Part shown: positions 8,731 to 17,456 of the stretch, piece by piece | How positions within the stretch are numbered: the first letter of the stretch is position 1 | How the letters are laid out: each line of letters begins with the position of its first letter | Program-made: the position numbers and the translations under genes | Source: Promethearchaeota archaeon | GTDB taxonomy: Archaea > Asgardarchaeota > Lokiarchaeia > Sigyniarchaeales > SOKP01 | NCBI GenBank assembly: GCA_030603385.1 | Contig: JAUVXW010000010.1 | Span: forward strand, 1 to 64,000 | Length of the DNA: 64,000 nucleotides | Direction of reading: 5' to 3' | Notes under the pieces: model-generated | What the model was told of the DNA's origin: nothing | Database searches by the model: none | Seen by the model: only the letters and a program-made list of their open reading frames with translations

Positions 8731-10155
8731 ATGCTCAAAATCTATAATACAATGACAAGAGAGAAAGAAGTTTTTACACCTCTCGAAGAAGGTCATGTGA
8801 AGATCTACACTTGTGGGCAAACGGTTTACGAAAAGTGCCACATTGGCAATGCAAGAACTTACAGTGCATGGGATGTAGTAATTCGTTATTTGAGGTATAA
8901 GGGATATAAAGTACTTCATGTACAAAATTTTACAGATGTAGGTCACTTAACTGATGATGCAGATCAAGGAGAAGATAAGATTGAAAAAAGAGCTCGTGAG
9001 GAAAAAATTAATCCTTGGGAGTTAGTGGAAAGAGAGATTGAAGAATACTGGCACGTTATTGATGATTTGAATATTAATAGACCAAATATTTCTCCAAGAG
9101 CAACCTCGCTTATACCTGAGATGATTATCCTAATTAAAATTCTTTTAGATAAAGGATATGCTTATGAAGTGCAAGGAAATGTTTACTATGATATTACCAA
9201 ATTCAAGGAGTATGGGAAGCTTGCTAGATTAAAACTTGATGAAGAACAAGCAAAAGCCCGAGTTGCCCAAGACCCTCTAAAGAAAAACTATTTTGATTTT
9301 GCTCTGTGGTTGAATGCGAGAAAAGGCGATCAGGTTCATATAATGCGATGGAACTCTCCATGGGGTGAAGGTTACCCTGGTTGGCATCTTGAATGTTCTA
9401 TTATGGCTATGAAATATTTAGGAGAAACTATAGATATCCATGGCGGTGGAATTGATCATATTCCTACCCATCACCCAAATGAGATCGCTCAAGCTGAAGC
9501 TGCAACAGGTAAACAGTTTGTTCGCAATTGGATGCACGCTGAATTTATAACTTTAAATGGTAAAAAAATGAGTAAAAGCCTTGGAAATTATTTAACTGCC
9601 CGTGAACTAATTGATGAACACGGAGGGTTAGTCGTACGCATGGGGTTGGTATCTGGTCATTATAGATCAACTGTTGACTGGAATCCAGATGTTTTAGCAA
9701 ATGCAAAGAAGAATATTGAAAGAATTCAAAATAGTCTAAGTTTAATAAAAGACTCACCTGGGGGCACTAAGACTAATCTAAATCAAGCTACAGAAGAGGT
9801 AAAACAATCATTTGAAGAAGCTATGGATGATGATTTCAACATTCCAAAAGCGCTTGCTGCAATTCACGAATTTATTCGACAAATTAACTCATCACTAGAT
9901 AATAAAAAAGAAATTCTCAATAGAGCAGGTGAAACACTTACTGAATTGCTGGGAGTTTTAGGACTTGATTTCACTAAAAGGAAAGGAATGGACGATGCAA
10001 AAATAAATGAACTAATGGAACTCATAATTACTATTAGAGAAAATGCAAGAAAGGGAAAGAACTATGAATTGAGTGATCAAATTAGAGAAAAATTGCGAGC
10101 TGTAGGCATTCAAATAGAGGATGCTGAAAATGGACCACGTTGGAAAATGATTTAG
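8731..10155 (+). CDS. cysS: Cysteinyl-tRNA synthetase
   Basis: Class Ia synthetase charging tRNA-Cys. CGQTVYEKCHIGNART holds the zinc cysteine and the HIGH signature. GWHLECS and GGGIDHIPTHHPNE supply the other zinc ligands, and KKMSKSLGN is the second signature. The family normally begins at MLKIYNT, so I choose ATG at 8731 over the upstream in-frame ATG at 8716, which would add five hydrophobic residues. The C-terminal DALR-type helical region is present. It sits just after ileS. Confidence 0.95.
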   Translation: MLKIYNTMTREKEVFTPLEEGHVKIYTCGQTVYEKCHIGNARTYSAWDVVIRYLRYKGYKVLHVQNFTDVGHLTDDADQGEDKIEKRAREEKINPWELVEREIEEYWHVIDDLNINRPNISPRATSLIPEMIILIKILLDKGYAYEVQGNVYYDITKFKEYGKLARLKLDEEQAKARVAQDPLKKNYFDFALWLNARKGDQVHIMRWNSPWGEGYPGWHLECSIMAMKYLGETIDIHGGGIDHIPTHHPNEIAQAEAATGKQFVRNWMHAEFITLNGKKMSKSLGNYLTARELIDEHGGLVVRMGLVSGHYRSTVDWNPDVLANAKKNIERIQNSLSLIKDSPGGTKTNLNQATEEVKQSFEEAMDDDFNIPKALAAIHEFIRQINSSLDNKKEILNRAGETLTELLGVLGLDFTKRKGMDDAKINELMELIITIRENARKGKNYELSDQIREKLRAVGIQIEDAENGPRWKMI

Positions 10156-10323
10156 ATATAACAAGTTTATACATTTGTATAGAACAGATTTATATCACTA
10201 CTCTTTAGAAAGTATTTAAATTTAATTTTAAAACATTAATAAGAAAAAGAAAGTTATATTTTTATTAATTTAAATATCGAAAATTGAATTAAAATAATTG
10301 AATTTAACTTAGGTTGAAAATAA

Positions 10324-11079
10324 ATGGAATTAAGTTCTATGACCGTTTGTATAACGGGTGCTGCAAGTGGCATTGGGCATGCATTGAGCTTAGGATTTCT
10401 TGAAGATGGTGCTAAAGTTGTAGCTGTGGACATTAATAGTGAGGGGCTAGAACCTCTTGAAAATAAAGGTGCGATAACTAAAATTGTCGATGTTACCGAG
10501 TTTAAACAAGTAAATTCAATGGTTCAAACAGCTATTGATGAAACAGGACGTCTAGATGTGTTATTTAATAATGCAGGCATTAGTTTAGTAAGAAACGTTC
10601 ACAATTTCAAGGATGATAATTTTGAAAAAGTAATTCGAGTAAATCTCTTTGGTTCTGTATATGGTATACGCGCTGCTATTCCTGTCATGAGGTCTCAGAA
10701 CTTTGGACGTATAATAAACCTTCTGTCCCGAAGTGCTGAAACAGGAACCAATAGTATGACACCCTATGCTTCCTCTAAAGCAGCTCTTTGGGTAATTACG
10801 AGAATGACGGCAGTCGAAAATATAGATTATGATATTTTAGTTAATGGTATGATTCCTGGACCCTCAAAAACAGGGATGAATCCACGAGGACAAGATCCTA
10901 ACCTTGTTTATCCTTCTGCACGATGGATGGCAACACTACCTTCAGGGGGACCCTCTGGAAAAGTCTTCTGGAACAAAAAAGAATATGTAATGTTTAAAGA
11001 AGGAAATAATACTTTTGCTTTCTATAAAACTGACTGGAAAAATGCGAAATATACGCCATTAGATTTGAAGGAGAGATGA
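10324..11079 (+). CDS. Short-chain dehydrogenase/reductase (SDR)
   Basis: A 251-aa classical SDR. TGAASGIG is the nucleotide-binding glycine motif, with VVAVDINS after beta-2 suggesting NAD preference. NNAG is present, and YASSK holds the catalytic Tyr and Lys. The catalytic Ser position reads LLSRSAETG. It oxidises or reduces an unidentified alcohol/ketone. The C-terminal third (from about WMATLPSGGPSGK) is less typical. It is followed 6 bp later by an alpha/beta hydrolase, so the two are almost certainly cotranscribed. Confidence 0.88.
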   Translation: MELSSMTVCITGAASGIGHALSLGFLEDGAKVVAVDINSEGLEPLENKGAITKIVDVTEFKQVNSMVQTAIDETGRLDVLFNNAGISLVRNVHNFKDDNFEKVIRVNLFGSVYGIRAAIPVMRSQNFGRIINLLSRSAETGTNSMTPYASSKAALWVITRMTAVENIDYDILVNGMIPGPSKTGMNPRGQDPNLVYPSARWMATLPSGGPSGKVFWNKKEYVMFKEGNNTFAFYKTDWKNAKYTPLDLKER

Positions 11080-11085
11080 TATTGT

Positions 11086-11874
11086 ATGGGTATCGAAAAG
11101 TTTTCTTTAGGAAATATTCAGATCGAAGCTATCGTTAATGGATCAGGTGAAACTATAGTTTTACTGCCTGGTTTAGGAGGAGAAGCTTCATCGTTTGATG
11201 ATTTTACTCCTCTTCTTAACAATGCAGGATATAGGACAGCAACTATTAACCTACGGGGAATTGCTGGAAGTAAAGGACCGTTAGAAAATCTTACTTTACA
11301 TAATCTTGCGAATGACGTAGCTGGTGTAATAGAACTACTCGAAGAAATCCCTATTCATATATTGGGTTGGGCATTTGGAAATCGTGTCGCTCGATGTCTG
11401 GCTGAAAATCACCCAAATCTCGTTAAAAGTGTTATCTTGCTAGCTGCAGGAGGTAAAGTTCCACCGGATCCAGAAGTCCTAAAGAATCTTTCAAAACTAT
11501 ACAACCCTAATTTTTCTGGTGAGGAAAGATTAGAAGCTGCGAAACTATCGCTTTTCTCGCCCTTTACAGATTCAGAAACCGTATCTAAATCAATGAGACG
11601 CGGTAGAAGTTGGCCAAAAGCAACTGCTGCTCATTCAAAAGCAAATCAAATCACACCAATCATGGAATGGTGGAATGGTGGACAAGCTCCTATGCTAGTC
11701 ATTCAGGGTCTAGATGACCGCATCGCTCTTCCCAAAAATGGTGAGATCTTGAAAAAAGATTTTGGAGAAAGAGTACAATTAGTAAATATCGAAAAAGCAG
11801 GTCATCATATGCACACCGAACAACCAAAATTGATAACTGAAAAAATAATATCTTTTCTTTCAAGTATTAAATAA
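11086..11874 (+). CDS. Alpha/beta hydrolase
   Basis: A 262-aa alpha/beta hydrolase-fold protein. LLPGLGGEASSFDDF is the oxyanion-hole strand and GLDDR and GHHMHTEQP carry the usual acid and histidine. The nucleophile elbow reads LGWAFGNRVA, where the expected Ser is replaced by Ala (G-W-A-F-G). Unless another residue serves, ester hydrolysis by the normal mechanism looks impossible, so a non-hydrolytic or altered activity is possible. It is paired with the SDR upstream. Confidence 0.82.
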   Translation: MGIEKFSLGNIQIEAIVNGSGETIVLLPGLGGEASSFDDFTPLLNNAGYRTATINLRGIAGSKGPLENLTLHNLANDVAGVIELLEEIPIHILGWAFGNRVARCLAENHPNLVKSVILLAAGGKVPPDPEVLKNLSKLYNPNFSGEERLEAAKLSLFSPFTDSETVSKSMRRGRSWPKATAAHSKANQITPIMEWWNGGQAPMLVIQGLDDRIALPKNGEILKKDFGERVQLVNIEKAGHHMHTEQPKLITEKIISFLSSIK

Positions 11875-11978
11875 AAACCATTAAGATCAAGTTATTCAAT
11901 TTCCATGTAGTTGAAAGAGAAAAGAAATGAATCTACCGAAACAAATACATATCTTATTTTTTCTTTAACTAAAGAAGA

Positions 11979-12023
11979 TTAAGCACTAGGTCGGTGGAAC
12001 GCATTCATGGCACAGAATGGTAT
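11979..12023 (-). pseudogene. Relic of a second Tes-like gene (C-terminal fragment)
   Basis: Read on the minus strand, 12023 to 11979 gives IPFCAMNAFHRPSA and a stop. The intact radical SAM gene just upstream contains IPFCAMNTLHRP near its C-terminus, and the match is also visible in the DNA (TTCATxGCACAGAATGG in both on the plus strand). Upstream codons of the relic show no further similarity. It looks like the surviving end of a tandem duplicate or a deletion scar. Confidence 0.55.
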
Positions 12024-12060
12024 CAAAATATAAATTAAAAGAAAATTAAAAGAAAAGAAA

Positions 12061-13809
12061 TTACTCTTGGAATTTTACTAAAAGCTCCTCGATTTCCGCT
12101 TGAATTTCTTCTGGTTTTCTTGCCGTTTTGCCAGCTATCGCGAGTTTCCGCTCTATGATTGGTCTGTGAAGTGTGTTCATAGCACAGAATGGAATTTCAG
12201 CGACTTTACTAGGATCGTCAGGATCTATTACGCCATAATGGACGAGACACCTGCATACTCTTTCGAGGTCGAAGTTGTAAGCATCTTGAAAATGCATACT
12301 ACTTATCATTAAATTACGGTCGTTGAAGAATTTCCCCGCAGATTTTAAGTTTGGAGCCATAACTAAACGAGCAAAAGCTTGATATGTTTTACTTGTAAGA
12401 ATTTTGCCAGGATCCTTGATATAACGTGCTGCTCCGGCAAAATAATATGCTTTAATAGCTTGCCGGTATCCTAGGCTGGTTATATCATCAACAAAGTTTC
12501 CAATTTTGGAAGCAAGCTGCCCAAAATCACCTAGGTTGATACCTTTCAATAATCCAGTAGGTTTTGGGACTTCTTGTTTTTCAACCATATCCCAAACTCG
12601 ATTAGACCATCGCATCAATCCTTCAGCGTCAAAAAAGTTTTCGATGGGCTCCCACTCATCCTTATCATTAATCACGCATATGGTAGCGAAGCCACAATCA
12701 GCGTGGCTGGTCATACTGAAGGGTGGCATATCGTCAAACCAAGCTAGCAATTTTGTAAACTTCGCTGTGTATGCAATAGGGTAAAACTTGGTAACTGAAC
12801 CATTTGTATATTTATTAATTGCGTCTTTTAAATCAGAAGTAGTATATCTAATATCCATTAATTCTTCGAAGCTAATACGTCCAGTTAATGAAACTGGTTG
12901 GAAGATAATACCTGATACGACATCACAATTATTTTTTGCAAAATCCAAAATGTTTCCAATTTCATGATCATTTACCCCTTTAGCGATAACTGGGACTAAC
13001 ATAATGCCATAAAATCCAACCTTTCGAGAATTTTCAATAACTCTCTTTTTAAGAGGCCATAAGTTAACTCCTCTGATCTTTTTCCATGCTTCTGGGTCAT
13101 CAGTAGCATCGAATTGCAGGTACATCGCATCCATTCCAGCATCCACGCATTTTTTCATAAATTCTGGTGATTTCGCAAATCGAACACCGTTGGTGGTTAC
13201 TAAGATTTCTGTAAAACCCAATTCATGTCCTTTACGAATAATTTCTGGTAGATCATCTCTAACTGTAGGTTCTCCTCCAGATAGCTGGAGTAAAACCGCA
13301 GGAATAGGTTCCATAGATCTGAAATGTTCCATAATTCGGACGAGTTCTTCGAATGTAGGTTCTACTACATAACCTTTTGCGCTTGCATTGGCAAAACAAA
13401 TAGGACAAGCCAGATTACAGCGATTTGTGATATCAATTAAACAAATATTTGGAGCGCTTTTATGATTGGAGCATAAACCACAGTCATATGGACACCCCTT
13501 ATTTATTTCTTTAATTCCAGAGGAAGTATATTCGGGTTGAGTAGAATTATTTACAGTAGAACCAATATCGTCTGTAATAGTCTGTTGCCATTTGTAATCG
13601 TCAGGGTTAATTGACAGTTTGTCTTTAAATTCCCCATGATCTTTGCAGTTCTTAACCATCATTACCCAGTTGGTTTCAGGATCAACAATTATTTCAGCTG
13701 GAACATGTTTCATACATTCTGGGCAAAGAGATATCGTAGTTCGTATTATTTCGTACTTACTTTTTTCCTTTTTAGTACTTTGAGTCTCAAGTTCTGTCAT
13801 ATGAATCAA
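12061..13809 (-). CDS. tes: Radical SAM protein, tetraether lipid synthase (Tes)-like
   Basis: A 582-aa radical SAM enzyme. Cysteines C29/C32 (CPEC), C55, then C106, C110 and C113 in GCPYDCGLC form extra metal sites. The SAM cluster is C131-x3-C135-x2-C138 in DITNRCNLACPICFANA. LSGGEPTVRDDLPE is the SAM-binding segment. This Cys-rich N-terminus and length match the MJ0619-like family that includes Tes, which couples phytanyl chains of archaeal diether lipids into GDGT tetraethers at the membrane. Relatives in the family do other chemistry, so the substrate is inferred. Start ATG at 13809; an in-frame ATG lies three codons later. Confidence 0.75.
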   Translation of the reverse strand: MIHMTELETQSTKKEKSKYEIIRTTISLCPECMKHVPAEIIVDPETNWVMMVKNCKDHGEFKDKLSINPDDYKWQQTITDDIGSTVNNSTQPEYTSSGIKEINKGCPYDCGLCSNHKSAPNICLIDITNRCNLACPICFANASAKGYVVEPTFEELVRIMEHFRSMEPIPAVLLQLSGGEPTVRDDLPEIIRKGHELGFTEILVTTNGVRFAKSPEFMKKCVDAGMDAMYLQFDATDDPEAWKKIRGVNLWPLKKRVIENSRKVGFYGIMLVPVIAKGVNDHEIGNILDFAKNNCDVVSGIIFQPVSLTGRISFEELMDIRYTTSDLKDAINKYTNGSVTKFYPIAYTAKFTKLLAWFDDMPPFSMTSHADCGFATICVINDKDEWEPIENFFDAEGLMRWSNRVWDMVEKQEVPKPTGLLKGINLGDFGQLASKIGNFVDDITSLGYRQAIKAYYFAGAARYIKDPGKILTSKTYQAFARLVMAPNLKSAGKFFNDRNLMISSMHFQDAYNFDLERVCRCLVHYGVIDPDDPSKVAEIPFCAMNTLHRPIIERKLAIAGKTARKPEEIQAEIEELLVKFQE

Positions 13810-14092
13810 TAATATATTATATTATTTAATTAAACTAGTATTTTAATAAATATTGAAATCTTTTAAACTTAATAATATCTATAGTATTATCATTAATATT
13901 ATTAAAAAAGCTTCAAATTCTTAATAAAATTTAAGGTCTGTACATGAATTTTTGTTTATGATTAGATGCTTATAAATTAAATCGATGATCTTAATAAGTA
14001 TTCATTTAAATTGAAGAAGAATGATAGTTAATAGTATTAATTGTATAATGAATTATTTCAGTTTAAAGATTGAAAAGTGGTGACTTGAATTC

Positions 14093-14479
14093 ATGTCGAG
14101 TAAAAGAAAAGAACAAACCGTAGGACGACCAGAACCAGAATTTAAATTTACTATTGTTACAGTAATCTGGATTGTTATTGGATTTATTTCTTCTTGGATA
14201 AACATGATAGTTATTTTAGATTCTATGGAGATTTGGTCATACTTATCAATAATTTTCGCAACAATTATCCCGGGAGTAATTATTGGTTTAAAAGATAGAT
14301 ACTGGGGTTATGGTTATATGCTTGGGTTTTCGATTGCTGGTATTCCTTTTTTAATCATAGTTGATCTCTTTATCGGAGGCTATGTATTTGCCACCACATT
14401 ATTTATTTTTATCATAATAATGCTAATTTTTTGGTTAGGTTGGAGATCTATTGGTGCAATTAAACAGGTAGAAGGATAA
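14093..14479 (+). CDS. Small four-helix membrane protein of unknown function
   Basis: A 128-aa protein with a short charged N-terminus (MSSKRKEQTVGRPEPE) and about four hydrophobic segments, near residues 19-42, 46-64, 74-92 and 97-121. One loop holds LKDRYWGYGY. No catalytic motif is visible. The gene stands alone between long AT-rich spacers; the 280 bp upstream hold only A/T-rich inverted repeats. I do not recognise a family. Confidence 0.6.
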   Translation: MSSKRKEQTVGRPEPEFKFTIVTVIWIVIGFISSWINMIVILDSMEIWSYLSIIFATIIPGVIIGLKDRYWGYGYMLGFSIAGIPFLIIVDLFIGGYVFATTLFIFIIIMLIFWLGWRSIGAIKQVEG

Positions 14480-14501
14480 GAAAGAATTCCTTTCTTTAAT
14501 T

Positions 14502-14714
14502 TTATATTAAAATTAAGTGTTTGCATTTTACACAAAGTTTTGCTTCATCCTTTGCTTTTTCAGCACATTTCATGCAATATTTTGTTTTACAGCCAGGACA
14601 AGTATAAATTTCACCTTGAATATCACCCTTATGCAGAATACAGAAGTTTTCATTAATTTTGATTGAGGGTGGGAGAACTGGAGGTGGAGGAAGGGGTGTT
14701 TTTTTATTATTCAT
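14502..14714 (-). CDS. Small cross-brace zinc-finger protein with proline-rich N-terminus
   Basis: A 70-aa protein. Residues 7-16 are proline-rich (PLPPPPVLPP). The rest is a possible two-zinc unit with C25, H28, C39, C42, C47, C50, C61 and C64, spaced like a B-box/RING-type cross-brace (CxxH, CxxC, YCxxC, CxxC). Such modules mediate protein contacts, and RING types serve ubiquitin ligases. Nothing here proves E3 activity. Polyproline plus zinc finger suggests an adaptor. No ubiquitin-system gene is nearby. Confidence 0.6.
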   Translation of the reverse strand: MNNKKTPLPPPPVLPPSIKINENFCILHKGDIQGEIYTCPGCKTKYCMKCAEKAKDEAKLCVKCKHLILI

Positions 14715-14799
14715 TAAATCACGAGTTGAGTATTTTTCAAGTTATGATTATTGATAGATAATAACAAAAAATAAGGTGTTTATTAAAGAAACAATAAAA

Positions 14800-15270
14800 C
14801 TATGATAGGGAAGGGACATCTTCAATATGTACGCTTATTACGTTCGAAACCGCCATGAATTTATTTTGAATATCATCGACGGATAAATCCCCTGAATCAA
14901 TTCTATCTCCGATTAAATAAGTCTCATAAAAACATTTCTCCATTTCGTAGCAGAGACCAGTGGTATGCAATATTTCATTACTTAAATTAAGCTCATTTAA
15001 TACATTTGATATCCCTTTCACGAGATCGGGGGAGAATTCTTTTAATTTTATAAGAATTTTTTTAATGTTTTTTTTCTGTGTTGGAAAGCAACTAATTTTA
15101 ACCACATCTTCCCTTGAGATAAAAATTAGCAAATAATAAGGAGAATCTAAAATTTCTGCTTTAATTTCAGAGGGAAAAATCGGGTTGTTATTTAATTCAT
15201 TATTATTCAAAATTATACCTACTGAAATCTTATTTTTTTGTACTGCCTTGTTGGTTTCCATAATAATCAA
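14800..15270 (-). CDS. Hypothetical protein, possibly ACT-like
   Basis: A 156-aa soluble protein. The C-terminal half (FSPDLVKGISNVLNELNL, then a strand around ILHTTG and a final VISVHIEDV) resembles the beta-alpha-beta order of an ACT-type ligand-binding domain. The first half gives no recognisable motif. It is divergent from the longin-domain gene at 15465, with about 195 bp between. The assignment rests on secondary-structure impression only. Confidence 0.45.
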   Translation of the reverse strand: MIIMETNKAVQKNKISVGIILNNNELNNNPIFPSEIKAEILDSPYYLLIFISREDVVKISCFPTQKKNIKKILIKLKEFSPDLVKGISNVLNELNLSNEILHTTGLCYEMEKCFYETYLIGDRIDSGDLSVDDIQNKFMAVSNVISVHIEDVPSLS

Positions 15271-15464
15271 AAACTTTAGGGTAATTAAGGGTTATATTTC
15301 AGAAAACTATATAAATTTTTATGATTTTTTTGGTTTTTTTTTTTAGGTATTTTTCAAGTAATATGAAGATATTATTTGTATTTTATATCTAAGTTAATTT
15401 TTGGTTATTTGATATTTCCTTCTAATAAAATGCATTCATAAGGTTTTTAATTCGAGTTTTTAAC

Positions 15465-15953
15465 ATGTCTTTCCATAACAAAATAAATAGAAATTATGGT
15501 TTTAGTTCAGAAAAAATTAATTCTCAAGAAAATCTCTTTCATGCTATCTACTTCTTGGATTATGAAACAGGTGCTCTGCTGGTTAGTAATAGGTTTTCTA
15601 ATAACTTGAGTTTTTTAAAAGATGATTTAATTTGTAGCTTTTTAAACGCAATAAATTTGTTCATTAATGAATTGAAAGAAGGAGGGAATGAAGAACTACA
15701 AGAAATTAATTTTAGGGATACCAGAATATTATATGAAAGGGAAGGCCGTTTATTAGTAATAGCAATTACTAAAAAGAATGATCTTCAAATGGAAAGAGGC
15801 CTTATTAGAGAAATACTTGAAGATTTCTATTATCGGTTCAAGAATTATATTAATAATTTCAACGGTTCAATATCTCCTGCCATAATAGAATATAAAAAAA
15901 GACTAGAATGCATGAATTTAAACTCAGTATTCAAATTCAATACAAGATTTTAA
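15465..15953 (+). CDS. Longin-like domain protein
   Basis: A 162-aa protein. After a 25-residue polar leader, the segment HAIYFLDYETGALLVSNRF begins a longin/roadblock-type sheet. A helix (DDLICSFLNAINLFINEL), two strands (TRILYEREGRLLVIAIT) and a helix (LIREILEDFYYRFKNYI) follow, the order expected for a longin fold. In eukaryotes longin proteins belong to vesicle SNAREs, adaptors and GTPase regulators, and Asgard archaea carry many stand-alone ones. Partner GTPases are not adjacent. Confidence 0.55.
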   Translation: MSFHNKINRNYGFSSEKINSQENLFHAIYFLDYETGALLVSNRFSNNLSFLKDDLICSFLNAINLFINELKEGGNEELQEINFRDTRILYEREGRLLVIAITKKNDLQMERGLIREILEDFYYRFKNYINNFNGSISPAIIEYKKRLECMNLNSVFKFNTRF

Positions 15954-15969
15954 ACTCTAAATTTTGAGA

Positions 15970-17319
15970 TTAGTTTTCTTCGTCATCTTTTTTAAACTTT
16001 TCAACTTCGGTTTCGAATTTTTCAACAATATCTTTCGCATCATGTTTTATCTCTATTTGTTTCTCTACGACCTCTTTTTGTTCTTCAATTTCTTTTGCTC
16101 TTTTTTCAATTGTGCTATAGATTTTTTCAGCAGTGCTAGATATGTCAGGATGTAGCTCCTTTAATTGGGCAGCGGTATCTTTCTGACGATCTATCATGAA
16201 TGCTTTTTCTTCAATAGATTTTTCTATTTTTTCTGCTGTTCCCTGTATGTCAGTATGTATTCCTACTCGTTTAGCAAGACTTTCTTTTTGTCTATCCACC
16301 ATAAATGCCTTTTCTTCGATTGTTTTACTTATCGCTCCAGCAGATTTTTCTGTGTCTGATTGAACATCGATATGTTTATCCCTTTCACGGGCTATCATGA
16401 AGGCTTTTTGTCCAACCGATTTCTCTATTTTTTCTGCCGTTTCTTCTATATTTGGATGAATGTCCAGACGTTTTTCTTCTAATTCTTTTTTCCTTTCCAC
16501 CATAAATGCCTTTTCTTCGATTGTTTTACTTATCGCTCCAGCAGATTTTTCTATGTCTGATTGAACATCGATACGTTTATCCCTTTCACGGGCTATCATG
16601 AAGGCTTTTTGTCCAACCGATTTCTCTATTTTTTCTGCCGTTTCTTCTATATTTGGATGAATGTCCAGACGTTTTTCATCTAATTCTTTTTTCCTTTCCA
16701 TCATAAACGCTTTTTCACCGACAGACTTCTCAATCTTTTCTGCTGTATCATCTATATTAGGATGGATTCCTGCTCGTAGAGCGAGATCTTCTTTTTTCCG
16801 ATCTATCATGAATGCTTTTTCAGAAACAGACCCCTCGATAGCTTCACTAACTTTATCAATATCGGGATGCAATTCTTTTAGTTGAGCTACACTTTCTTTT
16901 TGTCTATCTATCATGAAAGCCTTTTCAGAAACTGACTTCTCAATCTTTTCTGCTGTTTCCTCTATGTTAGGATGAAAACTCATACGTTGTTCATCTATTT
17001 CTCTTTGTTTCTCAATTCTAAAAGCTTTCTCAGATATAGTATCTTTGATAGATTCTGCCACTTTGTCCTTATCTGGATTTAATTCTTTCAATTGAGCTGT
17101 AGTTTCTTTATGACGATCAATCATAAATGCTTTTTCATCTATTAAATCCGAAATTAGTTTGGTGCTTTCCTCAAAAGCTTGTTTCCTTTCATCTTCAGTA
17201 ATTTTTAGGTAAGACTCTCTTTCTTCTTTTTCTTTTTCATAGAGGTCATCTACCATTTTTTTATCTGCTTCAATTTCTTCCTTAGTTGGAGGTTTTTCAT
17301 TCTCACTCAATATACTCAC
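15970..17319 (-). CDS. Repeat-rich coiled-coil protein
   Basis: A 449-aa, highly charged helical protein made of about ten units of roughly 30-35 residues with the signature SxxEKAFMIDRxKE followed by HPNIEETAEKIEKSV. Each unit looks like a long amphipathic helix. There is no signal peptide or membrane segment, so a cytoplasmic rod, scaffold or filament-associated role is possible. Two internal units are almost identical at the DNA level (see the repeat entry). The gene is convergent with the longin gene, with 16 bp between stops. I do not recognise a family. Confidence 0.6.
   Translation of the reverse strand: MSILSENEKPPTKEEIEADKKMVDDLYEKEKEERESYLKITEDERKQAFEESTKLISDLIDEKAFMIDRHKETTAQLKELNPDKDKVAESIKDTISEKAFRIEKQREIDEQRMSFHPNIEETAEKIEKSVSEKAFMIDRQKESVAQLKELHPDIDKVSEAIEGSVSEKAFMIDRKKEDLALRAGIHPNIDDTAEKIEKSVGEKAFMMERKKELDEKRLDIHPNIEETAEKIEKSVGQKAFMIARERDKRIDVQSDIEKSAGAISKTIEEKAFMVERKKELEEKRLDIHPNIEETAEKIEKSVGQKAFMIARERDKHIDVQSDTEKSAGAISKTIEEKAFMVDRQKESLAKRVGIHTDIQGTAEKIEKSIEEKAFMIDRQKDTAAQLKELHPDISSTAEKIYSTIEKRAKEIEEQKEVVEKQIEIKHDAKDIVEKFETEVEKFKKDDEEN
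16296..16697 (-). repeat. Tandem 201-bp near-identical duplication inside the coiled-coil gene
   Basis: The 201-bp block from 16296 to 16496 recurs directly at 16497 with about three substitutions that I could count (for example ctgtgt/ctatgt and atatg/atacg). The period is 67 codons, so the reading frame is kept. Neighbouring units are much more diverged, so this is a recent in-frame duplication. Confidence 0.8.
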
Positions 17320-17456
17320 TTTCTAAAGTTTAAGAAACATTTTCTAATATAATAGTAGAATTGGTATTTAATTTTTTTTAGATTTGAATATGGAAAAAAT
17401 TTTCAATTAACCAATAAATAACAATATTCAATCCTTATTATTCAATCTTATTAGGA

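Noticed and set aside
13810..14092. AT-rich inverted repeats as a mobile-element end or origin.
   Set aside because: They are short, made only of A/T, and expected by chance at this base composition.
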